Of a DNA stretch of 64,000 bases, positions 17,189 to 24,347 are shown one piece after another. The notes under the pieces were generated by a model. It was not told the origin of the DNA. It worked only from the letters and a program-made list of their open reading frames with translations, and made no database searches. Source of the stretch: Patescibacteria group bacterium (lineage in GTDB: Bacteria > Patescibacteriota > Patescibacteriia > 2-12-FULL-60-25); assembly GCA_031082005.1 (NCBI GenBank), contig JAVHLR010000001.1, forward strand, positions 315,251-379,250, written 5' to 3'. Made by a program: the position numbers and the translations under genes. How positions within the stretch are numbered: position 1 is the first letter of the stretch; every line of letters starts with the position of its first letter.

Positions 17189-17265
17189 TGGTGCGCCAGG
17201 AGGGATTTGAACCCCCGACCTTCAGCTTCGAAGGCTGTTGCTCTATCCAGCTGAGCTACTGGCGC
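17189..17265 (-). tRNA. tRNA-Arg (TCG)
   Basis: The minus strand shows GCGCCAG/CTGGCGC acceptor, anticodon loop CTTCGAA (TCG), T-loop TTCAAAT and encoded CCA. The outermost anticodon-stem pair is an A-A mismatch. Confidence 0.94.
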
Positions 17266-17331
17266 ATGCTTGTGGCAATATACTTGGCCACGTGGATTTG
17301 GTCAAAAAGCGGAGCTTTCGCTCCGCATTTC

Positions 17332-18045
17332 CTATTTTGAATTCCAGCCCTTGGCCTCCAGCCCTGCCTGCGCTGCTGCCACCTGTGCTTCTTGTTTGGA
17401 ACTGCCTTCGCCCACTGCAACCATGTCTTTTTCCAGGAACACGCCCACTGTGAATTCCTTGGCATGATCCGGCCCTTTCTCTTCCAGGACTTTGTAGACA
17501 GGTGTGACGCCTAAGAGTTCCTGCGCCGTTTCCTGAAACTTGCTCTTCGGATCGACGTAAAGTTCATTTTTCAGGATGAAATCCAGATGGGACAGGATGT
17601 GCTTGTGGATGAAGCCGGAAGCGCCCTCCGTCCCGCCATCCAGGTAGATCGCACCGATGATGGCCTCGATCGCGTTGGCCAGGATGTACATGCGTGCTTT
17701 GGAATTCTTGTCGCGCGCTTCGCCCTTGGAGAGCAAGAGGAACTCTTCAAACTCGAGCTGTGTCGCTATACCGGCCAGAGTCTTGGCATTCACCAGCGCG
17801 GCACGCCAATTGGTCAGTTCGCCTTCCGGGTTGGCATATTTCCTGAATAGATACTCGGTAACGATCAGCTCCAGTACGGCATCGCCCAAGAACTCCAGAC
17901 GCTCGTTGTGGGCGTAGGGGAAACTCGGATGCTCGTTCAGGTACGAACGGTGCGTCAAAGCTTCGTTTATGAAGCTTTTGTCTTTGAAGGCATAACCTAA
18001 ACGTTCCTCCAGCACCGTGAGATTCGGTATGTAATTGTCGCTCAT
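17332..18045 (-). CDS. rnc: ribonuclease III
   Basis: A 237-residue double-stranded RNA endonuclease. The catalytic domain (about 1-150) has the signature NERLEFLGDAVLELIV, with the metal-binding Glu and Asp, and a second acidic site in NAIEAIIGAIYLDGG. The dsRNA-binding domain occupies about 160-235 (DPKSKFQETAQELLG ... SSKQEAQVAAAQAGL). It processes rRNA precursors and structured mRNAs, including perhaps the many palindromic repeats of this genome. It is the last gene of rpmF-nusB-rnc on the minus strand, with tRNA-Arg downstream. No Shine-Dalgarno sequence. Standard length; all catalytic residues appear present. Confidence 0.97.
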   Translation of the reverse strand: MSDNYIPNLTVLEERLGYAFKDKSFINEALTHRSYLNEHPSFPYAHNERLEFLGDAVLELIVTEYLFRKYANPEGELTNWRAALVNAKTLAGIATQLEFEEFLLLSKGEARDKNSKARMYILANAIEAIIGAIYLDGGTEGASGFIHKHILSHLDFILKNELYVDPKSKFQETAQELLGVTPVYKVLEEKGPDHAKEFTVGVFLEKDMVAVGEGSSKQEAQVAAAQAGLEAKGWNSK

Positions 18046-18086
18046 AGGTCGTTCGCTAGGGGAACGACGTCAACGAAGTCAACGGA

Positions 18087-18623
18087 TCATTCCGTGTCCT
18101 TCATCGAAGTCGTTTCGTCCTTTTTTTCGTTAGAATTATCTTTGTCTTTTGTTTCTTCTTCTTCCTCCTTCTTTTTTTCTTTCTGCTTGTCCGCTTCTTT
18201 TACTATGTTCTGCGCCTGTTGGTCGCGATACACGGCTCCTAATACTCCGTTCACGAACTTTCCGGACGATTCACCGCCGAAAGTCTTCGCCAGTTCTATC
18301 GCCTCATTGATCGCGACCTTGGAGGGGATATCAGCATCGAATACCAACTCAAACGAACCGATGCGCAATACGTTGCGATCGACGGTCGTGATCTTCTGTA
18401 GCGGCCAATCCGGCGCGAATTTAGTGATGATTGCGTCTATCGCGGCCTGTTTTTCCAATACGCCGGCGAGCAGTTTCGCGGCAAAATCTTTTTCGTCCAA
18501 ATCAGAAGCGAACTCTTCGATGTTACGGGAGAGTATCTGCGGTGCGCCCTGTTTCGCTTGGTGGAAGTCCCACTCATACAGCGACTGCAGGACGATGGCG
18601 CGGGCTAAGTGTCGATTGGACAT
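18087..18623 (-). CDS. nusB: transcription antitermination factor NusB
   Basis: A 178-residue protein. The first 140 residues match Nus[18 protein letters not shown] at the start, an all-helical core, [16 protein letters not shown] and [32 protein letters not shown]. NusB with S10 binds boxA RNA in rRNA antitermination. The C-terminal 40 residues are an unusual low-complexity tail of Lys and Glu ([17 protein letters not shown]), absent from most NusB proteins and probably disordered. It lies between rpmF and rnc on the minus strand, a sensible link between rRNA transcription and processing. No Shine-Dalgarno sequence is seen. Confidence 0.95.
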   Translation of the reverse strand: MSNRHLARAIVLQSLYEWDFHQAKQGAPQILSRNIEEFASDLDEKDFAAKLLAGVLEKQAAIDAIITKFAPDWPLQKITTVDRNVLRIGSFELVFDADIPSKVAINEAIELAKTFGGESSGKFVNGVLGAVYRDQQAQNIVKEADKQKEKKKEEEEETKDKDNSNEKKDETTSMKDTE

Positions 18624-18652
18624 AAAAGGACGAAAGAACGAATGAGTTAAAT

Positions 18653-18895
18653 TTAGTGTTTGTGCTCTTCAGGCTTTTCGGTTTTCGATTTCTTGAGCAG
18701 CTTCTCTAGCTTGTGCTCCTGGCCTTTGACGTGGATAGCATGGCCACGGTATTCCTTGGCGCCTGGAGCGGCACGATGCGAAAGGTGAAGTGCGCCTGTC
18801 TCTTTATCTTTTGTTATGTCTGGAGCGGTCAACGCGAAATGAGCCGCGCGACGGCGCTTGTCTGAACTAGTACGACGATGTCCGGGTAAACCCAT
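18653..18895 (-). CDS. rpmF: 50S ribosomal protein bL32
   Basis: An 80-residue protein. [22 protein letters not shown] matches the start of bL32 (usual form: P..K.S.S.R..RRSH). The zinc-binding cysteines of many bL32 proteins are absent, so this is a cysteine-free variant, and the C-terminus has an added Lys/Glu/His tail. It is the first gene of the minus-strand rpmF-nusB-rnc operon, behind a good promoter at 18986-19014. In many bacteria rpmF neighbours rnc-related genes, which supports the call. Confidence 0.88.
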   Translation of the reverse strand: MGLPGHRRTSSDKRRRAAHFALTAPDITKDKETGALHLSHRAAPGAKEYRGHAIHVKGQEHKLEKLLKKSKTEKPEEHKH

Positions 18896-18985
18896 AGTTG
18901 CATTTTTCAGGACTCCCTCGTTTGCGGCATTTCTTCAAGCGAACTGCATCAAACGTCGTAGTCCAACTCTATTATTATGCAAGTA

Positions 18986-19014
18986 AATATAGCATTAAAT
19001 GCAGGATTTGACAA
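18986..19014 (-). promoter_or_regulatory. promoter of rpmF-nusB-rnc
   Basis: On the minus strand TTGTCA is followed after 17 nt by TATATT. The start codon of rpmF is about 90 nt downstream, leaving a real leader, unlike most promoters in this window. Confidence 0.65.
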
Positions 19015-19068
19015 GAGTGTAGGATTTTTGCATGTGAGACAGGGAGCGTCGGTCTCATCGGGATGGTC

Positions 19069-19097
19069 TTGTAAAGCCTGACTTTGCCTGTTATAGT
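19069..19097 (+). promoter_or_regulatory. promoter of ndk
   Basis: TTGTAA, a 17-nt spacer and TATAGT. The -10 box ends 11 nt before the ATG at 19109; predicted leader about 4-5 nt. Confidence 0.65.
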
Positions 19098-19108
19098 GGG
19101 CGCTAACT

Positions 19109-19693
19109 ATGGAAAAAACATTGATTTTGATCAAACCGGACGCTGTCGAGCGCAGCCTTATCGGTACCGTTCTGCAGCGCTTGGAGCGCGTAGGCATCAA
19201 GGTTGTCGCACTCAAGATGGTCCAAGCGAACGCAGACCTGGCTGACCGTCATTACGCCCTGACCGAGGACTGGATGAAGGGCGTCTATGACAAGGCAAAA
19301 GCTAAACAAGAGGCGATCGGTGTCGCATTCCCGTATCCTGATTATAAGAGCTACGGCAAGATGATCAAGGACGGCTTGGTGGAATTTCTGCAGGCTGGGC
19401 CGATCGTGGCTGCAGTATTGGAAGGTGAGCAGGCTGTCGCCCAGACGCGTAAGGTCGTTGGCGCGACCGAGCCGGCTTCTTCCGCACCCGGTACGATCCG
19501 CGGAGATTTTTCCAGCGATACCTATTCTCTCTCCAACGCCCAGAACCGTCCGATCAGGAACTTGATCCATGCTTCCGGCAGCGTCGAAGAAGCCAACAAT
19601 GAAATCGGTATTTGGTTCACGTCGCAAGAGATCCACCAGGTGAACGCAGCAGCTGACTCTGTTTTGTACTCTGCAGACAGATTCCGTAAATAA
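19109..19693 (+). CDS. ndk: nucleoside diphosphate kinase, extended form
   Basis: A 194-residue enzyme that exchanges the terminal phosphate among nucleoside triphosphates through a phosphohistidine. EKTLILIKPDAVER opens the protein; the catalytic histidine lies in NLIHASGSVEEANNEI, and GTIRGDF is intact. The usual length is about 140-150, so this one carries about 45 extra residues: one insert near 60-85 (AKAKQEAIGVAFPYPDYKSYG) and one just before the active site (SSDTYSLSNAQNRPIR). Long NDK forms are known in some lineages, so this is probably functional. Monocistronic, near-leaderless promoter, own terminator. Confidence 0.93.
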   Translation: MEKTLILIKPDAVERSLIGTVLQRLERVGIKVVALKMVQANADLADRHYALTEDWMKGVYDKAKAKQEAIGVAFPYPDYKSYGKMIKDGLVEFLQAGPIVAAVLEGEQAVAQTRKVVGATEPASSAPGTIRGDFSSDTYSLSNAQNRPIRNLIHASGSVEEANNEIGIWFTSQEIHQVNAAADSVLYSADRFRK

Positions 19694-19720
19694 TCCGAAT
19701 ATCCTGTATATCAGACATTG

Positions 19721-19741
19721 ACGGCCCACGGGCCGTTTTTG
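19721..19741 (+). terminator. terminator after ndk
   Basis: ACGGCCC-AC-GGGCCGT followed by TTTTT; a tight hairpin with a very short loop. Confidence 0.85.
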
Positions 19742-19753
19742 TCTCTTTATCTA

Positions 19754-19780
19754 TTGACGTGGTCACGTTTTTTATATAGC
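19754..19780 (+). promoter_or_regulatory. possible promoter of the 19818 operon
   Basis: TTGACG and TATAGC are separated by 15 nt, shorter than the usual 17. The start codon is 38 nt further on and has a Shine-Dalgarno sequence, so this transcript would have a normal leader. Confidence 0.35.
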
Positions 19781-19817
19781 TTGCTAATCGCGTCCTTTGC
19801 AGTAAAGAGAGGAAACA

Positions 19818-20099
19818 ATGCCGAACGACGACAGCGAGTACCCTTTCGAGGGTCTGTCCGTCAGCCTCCCCGGGCTTATGCCGGATGGAGGTGCTGAACG
19901 GATGGAAAAATGTGAGAATGGCTTCGTCGAAGACGAAGAGATTCCTACATCGCCCGAGAATCCGACCGCCAAACGGTTGGCGCTCGCCGAGCGCATCTGC
20001 TCGCATGGCCTCAAGATCCGCGACTGCAGCGAGTGCTTGCTGCTCCTCGAACACGGTGGCAGATATTCGGTCATCGAACCGAGAGGGGATGACGATTGA
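19818..20099 (+). CDS. small cysteine-containing orphan
   Basis: A 93-residue acidic protein I do not recognise. AGAGGAAA lies just before the ATG. The C-terminal half has cysteines and a histidine spaced like a small metal site: ICSHGLKIRDCSECLLLLEHGG, after the helix AKRLALAER; there is another cysteine near residue 32. The N-terminus is acidic and proline-rich. The stop overlaps the next start (TGATG), so it forms a coupled pair with the 465-residue protein downstream. It could be a zinc-binding partner of that protein; this is inference. Confidence 0.65.
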   Translation: MPNDDSEYPFEGLSVSLPGLMPDGGAERMEKCENGFVEDEEIPTSPENPTAKRLALAERICSHGLKIRDCSECLLLLEHGGRYSVIEPRGDDD

Positions 20100-21496
20100 T
20101 GGCAGCTCGACAACGGGCGGACGAGGTTCCTGCCGAGAGCGTACGACGAAAAAAGGTGGTGGATTGCCACCAACGCTCGTGCGAGTGTTGGAGGGACTTG
20201 CACGAAACCGGCGCCAAGCCATCGATTTTCCCGTCTAGTGGGCCAGCTGATTCGTCTAAGACGGGCGAATTCATCAACGCTTTTCCTCTGCTTGCCGAGG
20301 GCGTCAAGGAGCATTACGACATCCTGGTCGGAGAGAGCGTTCGCGGACGTCAGCTGCTGCTGAACATCGAGCGTGCGAAGCGTCATGCGGATATGCGGAA
20401 TGGCTACGGAGAGTCACGCGCTGCAGCGTTGCGTGAGGCCAGTCAACGGGCGCTGTATGATTTCTTGCGTCGCAAGACGGCCTACCGGAAGCTTGGTCAG
20501 TTCGAAGAGGCTTACCCTCAGCTTATTTCAGCCGTGAAAGACGCCAGGGCATCCATCAACGATTTGATCGGGACGTCTTTCCCGGAACCATTGAAGCTCG
20601 AGCTGGAGATGGTGGCGGACGTCGAGTCCGAGATCGATCCGGCCGCGCTCGTGCAGCAATGTTACATCCCAGGAAACGATCTGCTGTCCCGACGGACACG
20701 GCTCGAGGCGCGTCGTCAGCTGACCCTGGCCCATCTTTATTTCGATATGCGTCGTCAAGGCGACGCTCCCGAAGACTTGGACAGGGATATGGCGGAATTC
20801 GATTCGGCTCTCAAGGAGCGGTATTTTCTGCCGCACCGCAGCGAGTGTTATGAGATCATCGCACGATTGGATCCCGCGGATTGTCATCGAGTAGAATCCC
20901 TGACGGTCAACCCGCACACCTCTCCTTCCCGACGCCGTATCTCCACAAGCAAACGTGTCGCGTTGTATCCGGGAGTGCGCTTCCTGCCGGGCGACATCCC
21001 TGTCTACTTCGAGACACGCATCAAGAAAGACGCACCTTTCAAGCTCATCCGAAAAAATCAGCGAGACACGCGGCGTGTCGCTGATTTGTGTGGTGCTAAG
21101 TTCGTCTTTTTCAGCGCCGAGGACTTGTTCAAAGGCGTGGAGCGCATGCGCTGCACCCTGGCCAGCATGCCTGGCACCATTTTCGGCGAAGTCTCGAACA
21201 TCATGCACGCCGGCCGGGTCGATCCGACCAACGACAACTCCCACGAGGAGTTCCGTGCCTGGAAGTGGTTTGCCCGCTTCGCCGACCGCTACTTCGAACT
21301 GCAGTTCATGCTGGTCAGCGATTGGCTGAACGAGCGCTGTTCCCATGGCCGCGAGAATCACGCGCACTACAAGAGCGAGTGCAACATCCGCGACCTCTAT
21401 CCCAAGATCTTACCGTCCAGCCTGTATCTCGACTGGACTAACCCGGCTATCCTTAAGAGCCTGCATCGCCTGCAGCAGGCTCGGATCTGGTCCTGA
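20099..21496 (+). CDS. orphan protein with weak RelA/SpoT synthetase resemblance
   Basis: A 465-residue soluble protein. I take the ATG at 20099 (after GAGAGGGG) over the TTG at 20096. Residues 1-250 are mostly helical and unrecognised. Residues about 300-465 loosely resemble the (p)ppGpp synthetase fold: a basic helix then strand RIKKDAPFKLIRKNQRDTRRVADLCGAKFVFF, a helix EDLFKGVERM, later RYFELQFMLVSDWL (compare FEVQIRT) and HGRENHAHYKS (compare AAHWRYK). Key synthetase residues cannot all be placed, so it may be an inactive or distant member, or not a member. Coupled to the small cysteine protein upstream; ends at a hairpin at 21506. Confidence 0.5.
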   Translation: MAARQRADEVPAESVRRKKVVDCHQRSCECWRDLHETGAKPSIFPSSGPADSSKTGEFINAFPLLAEGVKEHYDILVGESVRGRQLLLNIERAKRHADMRNGYGESRAAALREASQRALYDFLRRKTAYRKLGQFEEAYPQLISAVKDARASINDLIGTSFPEPLKLELEMVADVESEIDPAALVQQCYIPGNDLLSRRTRLEARRQLTLAHLYFDMRRQGDAPEDLDRDMAEFDSALKERYFLPHRSECYEIIARLDPADCHRVESLTVNPHTSPSRRRISTSKRVALYPGVRFLPGDIPVYFETRIKKDAPFKLIRKNQRDTRRVADLCGAKFVFFSAEDLFKGVERMRCTLASMPGTIFGEVSNIMHAGRVDPTNDNSHEEFRAWKWFARFADRYFELQFMLVSDWLNERCSHGRENHAHYKSECNIRDLYPKILPSSLYLDWTNPAILKSLHRLQQARIWS

Positions 21497-21505
21497 ACCA
21501 ACCGG

Positions 21506-21529
21506 CCCCGCATCATTCTCGATGCGGGG
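21506..21529 (+). terminator. hairpin after the 20099 gene
   Basis: CCCCGCATC pairs with GATGCGGGG around a 6-nt loop; the T-run is weak (TCTGCTCATTTTT), so termination may be partial. Confidence 0.65.
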
Positions 21530-21705
21530 TCTGCTCATTTTTATGCGATAAATCAGGCAGCTTGACGCCTCATTTCCCCCGCGCCATCCTGTAAGAGTCT
21601 GGAGACAGACGCTGGTGAGATTTCGGGCTGAATTCAGTCTTAAGGCTACGATTTCGGTATCCGCCGTGGCGGAGCGATGACGGCCTTGCAGCGTTCAATC
21701 AAAGG

Positions 21706-21735
21706 GTCATGGCGAAGCGGAGCGATCTGCCACGT
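21706..21735. repeat. degenerate REP fragment (GCGAAGCGGAGCGATC type)
   Basis: GTCATGGCGAAGCGGAGCGATCTGCCACG resembles the left part of the GTCATTGCGAGGAG...GCGGCAATCT family at 4853 and 25883. Confidence 0.5.
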
Positions 21736-21803
21736 CCAAATCCTCTGACGTTGTGCTCACATCCAATAGAGCGGACCGAAAATCTCCCAGCCCTCCGGAC
21801 GCG

Positions 21804-21832
21804 AAAAAACCCGACCTCTGTCGGATTTTTTT
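21804..21832 (+). terminator. terminator in the gene-poor region
   Basis: AAAAAACCCGAC and GTCGGATTTTTTT, loop CTCT. Strong on the plus strand; weaker for the minus strand. Confidence 0.75.
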
Positions 21833-21843
21833 GTTCTTCGTAT

Positions 21844-21870
21844 CGTCATCCCGGGCTTAGACCCGGGAAC
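21844..21870. repeat. half REP unit (GTCATCCCGGG)
   Basis: GTCATCCCGGGCTTAGACCCGGGA: one hairpin of the REP family, identical in core to the right hairpin of the unit at 30760. Lies directly after the CYTH gene stop. Confidence 0.7.
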
Positions 21871-21874
21871 TTTT

Positions 21875-22477
21875 TCAGCTGGACGTCGGACGCTCCTTCA
21901 AGAACGGATTTTCTTCCTCGAAAGTGATCGACGGCAACCAGTTATTGATGAGATCTAATGACCAACCGTATTTTTTGTTGTAGAGCAGATCGACAGAACC
22001 GAAGACTGCAGTCGCATAATCGAAGCCAAGTTTTTCGCTGACGGCCTTGACTGTGGTTTCATCCGGTCCTTCGACCTCGACGTACGGCTCAAGGAACGGC
22101 CACTCATCTATCGTCACCTCGCAGCCATCCAATTTCCATAGTTCACGTTTGCTTTCCTGGAAGGCTTTTATCTCACAACCTATTGTCTTCAGGAATTCGA
22201 CCGCATTCTTATAATCATCGATCTTCAGGCAGACTTCTTTCTGATTCTCGATCTTGTCGCCATCCACGATTTTGAGGCTCATCGTTATCTTGTCAGACTC
22301 GTCTCTGACGCGTAGCCACCCTCCTTTTATCTCATGACCTGTCGGCAGCTTGAAGACATGCCGTCGCTGCATGAATTCCGGCTTGATGAGCTCCGCTCCG
22401 GCCTCATTCAAACGTTTACGTACCTCGTCTTTTTCGACGTTAGGGAAAGTTGCTTCGTATTCGATATTGATGGACAT
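21875..22477 (-). CDS. CYTH domain protein
   Basis: A 200-residue protein of the CYTH (adenylate cyclase class IV / thiamine triphosphatase) superfamily, whose members bind and hydrolyse phosphate-rich compounds in a beta-tunnel. The start IEYEATFPNVEKDEVRKRL aligns with the ExExK motif, but the lysine is replaced by threonine (EYEAT). Other family strands are visible: GGWLRVRDESDKITMSLK, EVCLKIDDY, ELWKLDGCEVTIDEWPFLEPYVEVEG, and a final acidic helix. The last 25 residues are an extension. It could be a triphosphatase or cyclase; activity is uncertain given the altered motif. Leaderless-type promoter at 22489-22517. Confidence 0.83.
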   Translation of the reverse strand: MSINIEYEATFPNVEKDEVRKRLNEAGAELIKPEFMQRRHVFKLPTGHEIKGGWLRVRDESDKITMSLKIVDGDKIENQKEVCLKIDDYKNAVEFLKTIGCEIKAFQESKRELWKLDGCEVTIDEWPFLEPYVEVEGPDETTVKAVSEKLGFDYATAVFGSVDLLYNKKYGWSLDLINNWLPSITFEEENPFLKERPTSS

Positions 22478-22488
22478 ATATCTGTCGG

Positions 22489-22517
22489 AAGATATCGTAT
22501 TTTCTGTGTTTTGTCAA
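22489..22517 (-). promoter_or_regulatory. promoter of the CYTH gene
   Basis: On the minus strand a perfect TTGACA, 17-nt spacer and TATCTT. The -10 box is 11 nt from the ATG; no Shine-Dalgarno sequence fits between. Confidence 0.65.
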
Positions 22518-22527
22518 TCCTGGACGG

Positions 22528-22565
22528 ATAAAAAGGAAGACGCTCTGCAGGAGTTGCAGAGCGTC
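22528..22565 (-). terminator. terminator of the inositol-phosphatase-like gene
   Basis: GACGCTCTGCA pairs with TGCAGAGCGTC, followed on the minus strand by TTCCTTTTTATCC. Stem and loop resemble the terminator at 23555. Confidence 0.88.
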
Positions 22566-22579
22566 GAGCTCGGAAGGTG

Positions 22580-23479
22580 CTAGTGGATGTTCTCGCGGAG
22601 CCAGTTCATTAGTTCAGGGAAGCGTGAACTGTGGATGATGAGCTGCTCTGAATTGCAGGGGCGCGTGTTGTCGAAAATCTGCATGTCGCAACGGGCCCAG
22701 TGGTTGCCCTCGAGATTCGGCACGTACATCTCGAACCCCATGCGTTCGCAGATGCCGTAGATGGGCGCGCAGTCCCATGGTGTCTCGAACTGCGGCTTGA
22801 GCAGTACGGCGCCTACTTCGCCTTTCCAGAGCCTCGCGGTGCTCACGCCGATGCTGCCTGTCGCAATCTCGACTCCCCGGAACAGCCCCTTCGAATCCCG
22901 TGGCGCGACCATGCGCCCGATCAACTTCGAATGGCTTTCTGGCCGTTCACGCATGAGGACGCACTGATCCTGGAGCGGCGCTCGTTCGTCCACTGCAAGC
23001 GTCTCGCCGAAGCCGTACTCGCTGATGCGATGGACCTTGTCCGATTCCGGTCGGAAGCCGTAGATCTCGCGTGTCATCACGTCGCCGACGTAGGCAGCGA
23101 TCACGTCTGTGCCGCGTACGAGCGCGATCATCGTCCCGATGCCATGCGACTGTCGCCGTTTGAATGCCTTGGTGCCGTCGAGCGGATCGACCGTGAAGAA
23201 CATCCCGATGCTCGGGTCAGCCTCGACCCGTAGGTGGTCTTCCTCGGCCACGATGCCGTAGCCGGGGAAAGCTTCGCGAATCATCCTCACATAGATCTCC
23301 TGCGCGGCCCTGTCCGCGCTTGTGAAGATGTCGTCCATCTCGCCGTTGTTGCCCTCTTTGGCGTGTACTTCGAAGGCGAAGCGTTCTGCGCGGATCGCCT
23401 CGATGGCGCGCCGTACCATCTCTTTCATGATGAAACCGATGGCGTGCGGATTGATCCGACCGTAATTGACGTCTGTCAT
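22580..23479 (-). CDS. inositol monophosphatase family protein
   Basis: A 299-residue Mg-dependent, Li-sensitive-type phosphatase. The metal-site motifs are in order: GIVAEEDH (paired glutamates), VDPLDGTKAF (DPxDGT) and the late TPWDCAPIYGICERMG (WD). Family members dephosphorylate inositol phosphates, fructose-1,6-bisphosphate, or PAP/PAPS; the substrate here is undetermined. AGGGGAG lies 6-7 nt before the ATG. Transcribed alone, ended by its own hairpin at 22539. Slightly longer than IMPase (about 265) with a C-terminal 30-residue extension. It belongs to the Shine-Dalgarno class although its family is conserved. Confidence 0.9.
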   Translation of the reverse strand: MTDVNYGRINPHAIGFIMKEMVRRAIEAIRAERFAFEVHAKEGNNGEMDDIFTSADRAAQEIYVRMIREAFPGYGIVAEEDHLRVEADPSIGMFFTVDPLDGTKAFKRRQSHGIGTMIALVRGTDVIAAYVGDVMTREIYGFRPESDKVHRISEYGFGETLAVDERAPLQDQCVLMRERPESHSKLIGRMVAPRDSKGLFRGVEIATGSIGVSTARLWKGEVGAVLLKPQFETPWDCAPIYGICERMGFEMYVPNLEGNHWARCDMQIFDNTRPCNSEQLIIHSSRFPELMNWLRENIH

Positions 23480-23554
23480 AGCATCTCCCCTTCAGACTGG
23501 AATGTACGTGCACATCTAAGGTCGAAAAACCGGAAAAGTCAAGGATAGTCATCT

Positions 23555-23596
23555 GAAAAAGCAAGACGCTCCGCGAGAGTTGCGGAGCGTCGTTTT
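23555..23596. terminator. terminator after the 23623 orphan pair
   Basis: GACGCTCCGC pairs with GCGGAGCGTC; T-runs follow on both strands, and it lies downstream of minus-strand genes. Confidence 0.85.
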
Positions 23597-23622
23597 TGAT
23601 GAGGTCTGTTCCGCCGTGCTTG

Positions 23623-24000
23623 TCAGCACCGGATACGTATCATGCCGTCGAAATGCACAGCGTCATCCTTGAACACTTCGACGACCAGGTAGCGCCCGCG
23701 TGTCCAGACTTCGTGGTTCTCCACGAAATGCGTCACCTCGGCCATACGGATGCTCGCCAGCGGCCTTGAGATATGTTCATTCCCGAACGTCTCGACGAGC
23801 GGGATCTCTTCGGTCATAAGGAACAGACGTTGGCCTTTTTTGCGGAAGTCGTATGACTGTCCGCTCAATAGCCTCTCGGGGATGCACTCGTCAGCGCCTC
23901 TCCGTCCGATCCTGCATTCATCGTGGTGGCGTAACGCCAAAACGAAATTCGTGATCGTCTCGATACCCATGTTCGCCCTCTTCGATCGGTTGATCGTCAT
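23623..24000 (-). CDS. orphan protein
   Basis: A 125-residue protein I do not recognise. The start at 24000 overlaps the upstream stop (ATGA), but an internal ATG at 23970 has GAGGG 6 nt before it and may be the real start (MGIETITNFVLAL). Sequence is mixed alpha/beta with no membrane segment: CRIGRRGADECIPERLLSGQSY, then GQRLFLMTEEIPLVETFG and RYLVVEVFKDDAVHFDGMIRIRC. Cysteines are scattered. Second gene of a two-gene minus-strand unit ending at the 23555 terminator. Function unknown. Confidence 0.6.
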   Translation of the reverse strand: MTINRSKRANMGIETITNFVLALRHHDECRIGRRGADECIPERLLSGQSYDFRKKGQRLFLMTEEIPLVETFGNEHISRPLASIRMAEVTHFVENHEVWTRGRYLVVEVFKDDAVHFDGMIRIRC

Positions 24001-24257
24001 TTGTCGATGAGTCGTATTTTGCGTTGGCGCAACTCGTCGTCATCGACGAGCAGCTCCTTGAGCCGCTCGAAATCGGCATCAGACAGCGCAAGTCCGCCAA
24101 AACCCTGCGGTGGCTTCTCGCGGTACAGATAGACGCCGACCATGGCAGGCAGATAGCCGGATCGATTGGTTATTATCTGGTCGACCGACTTGTTTTCCCG
24201 CAGGACGCGCAATAGGTCCTGCAGATCTTTTATGGATACGGGTGAGTATTCCGACAT
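23997..24257 (-). CDS. small orphan protein
   Basis: An 86-residue protein. I take the ATG at 24257 (MSEYSPVSIKDL), preceded by GGGGGTG, rather than the first ORF start 57 nt upstream. The chain is helical-acidic: VSIKDLQDLLRVLRENKSVDQII, then GYLPAMVGVYLYREKPPQGFGGLALSDADFERLKELLVDDDE. No known family recognised. Its stop overlaps the next gene. First gene of a two-gene Shine-Dalgarno-class unit. Confidence 0.6.
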   Translation of the reverse strand: MSEYSPVSIKDLQDLLRVLRENKSVDQIITNRSGYLPAMVGVYLYREKPPQGFGGLALSDADFERLKELLVDDDELRQRKIRLIDK

Positions 24258-24347
24258 CTTACACCCCCGGGTAAATGTGCGATTTTGATTTAAACAAAAA
24301 AAATTAGATTGCACAACAGCCCTAAGCTAGTGCCGTATCGGCTGTGT

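Larger units (their letters stand above)
21530..21835 (+). other. gene-poor region ending in a plus-strand terminator
   Basis: About 300 nt with no credible ORF. It contains a short hairpin CCGCCGTGGCGG near 21661, a REP-type fragment (GTCATGGCGAAGCGGAGCGATC) and a terminator at 21804. The terminator faces plus-strand transcripts although the next plus-strand gene is far away, so an untranslated RNA could end here. I could not match it to tmRNA, RNase P, SRP, 6S or a T-box. Confidence 0.35.

Noticed and set aside
21580-21835. T-box or other riboswitch because of GCTGGTGAGA and a terminator
   Set aside because: No antiterminator sequence with the T-box core, and no downstream plus-strand gene to regulate.
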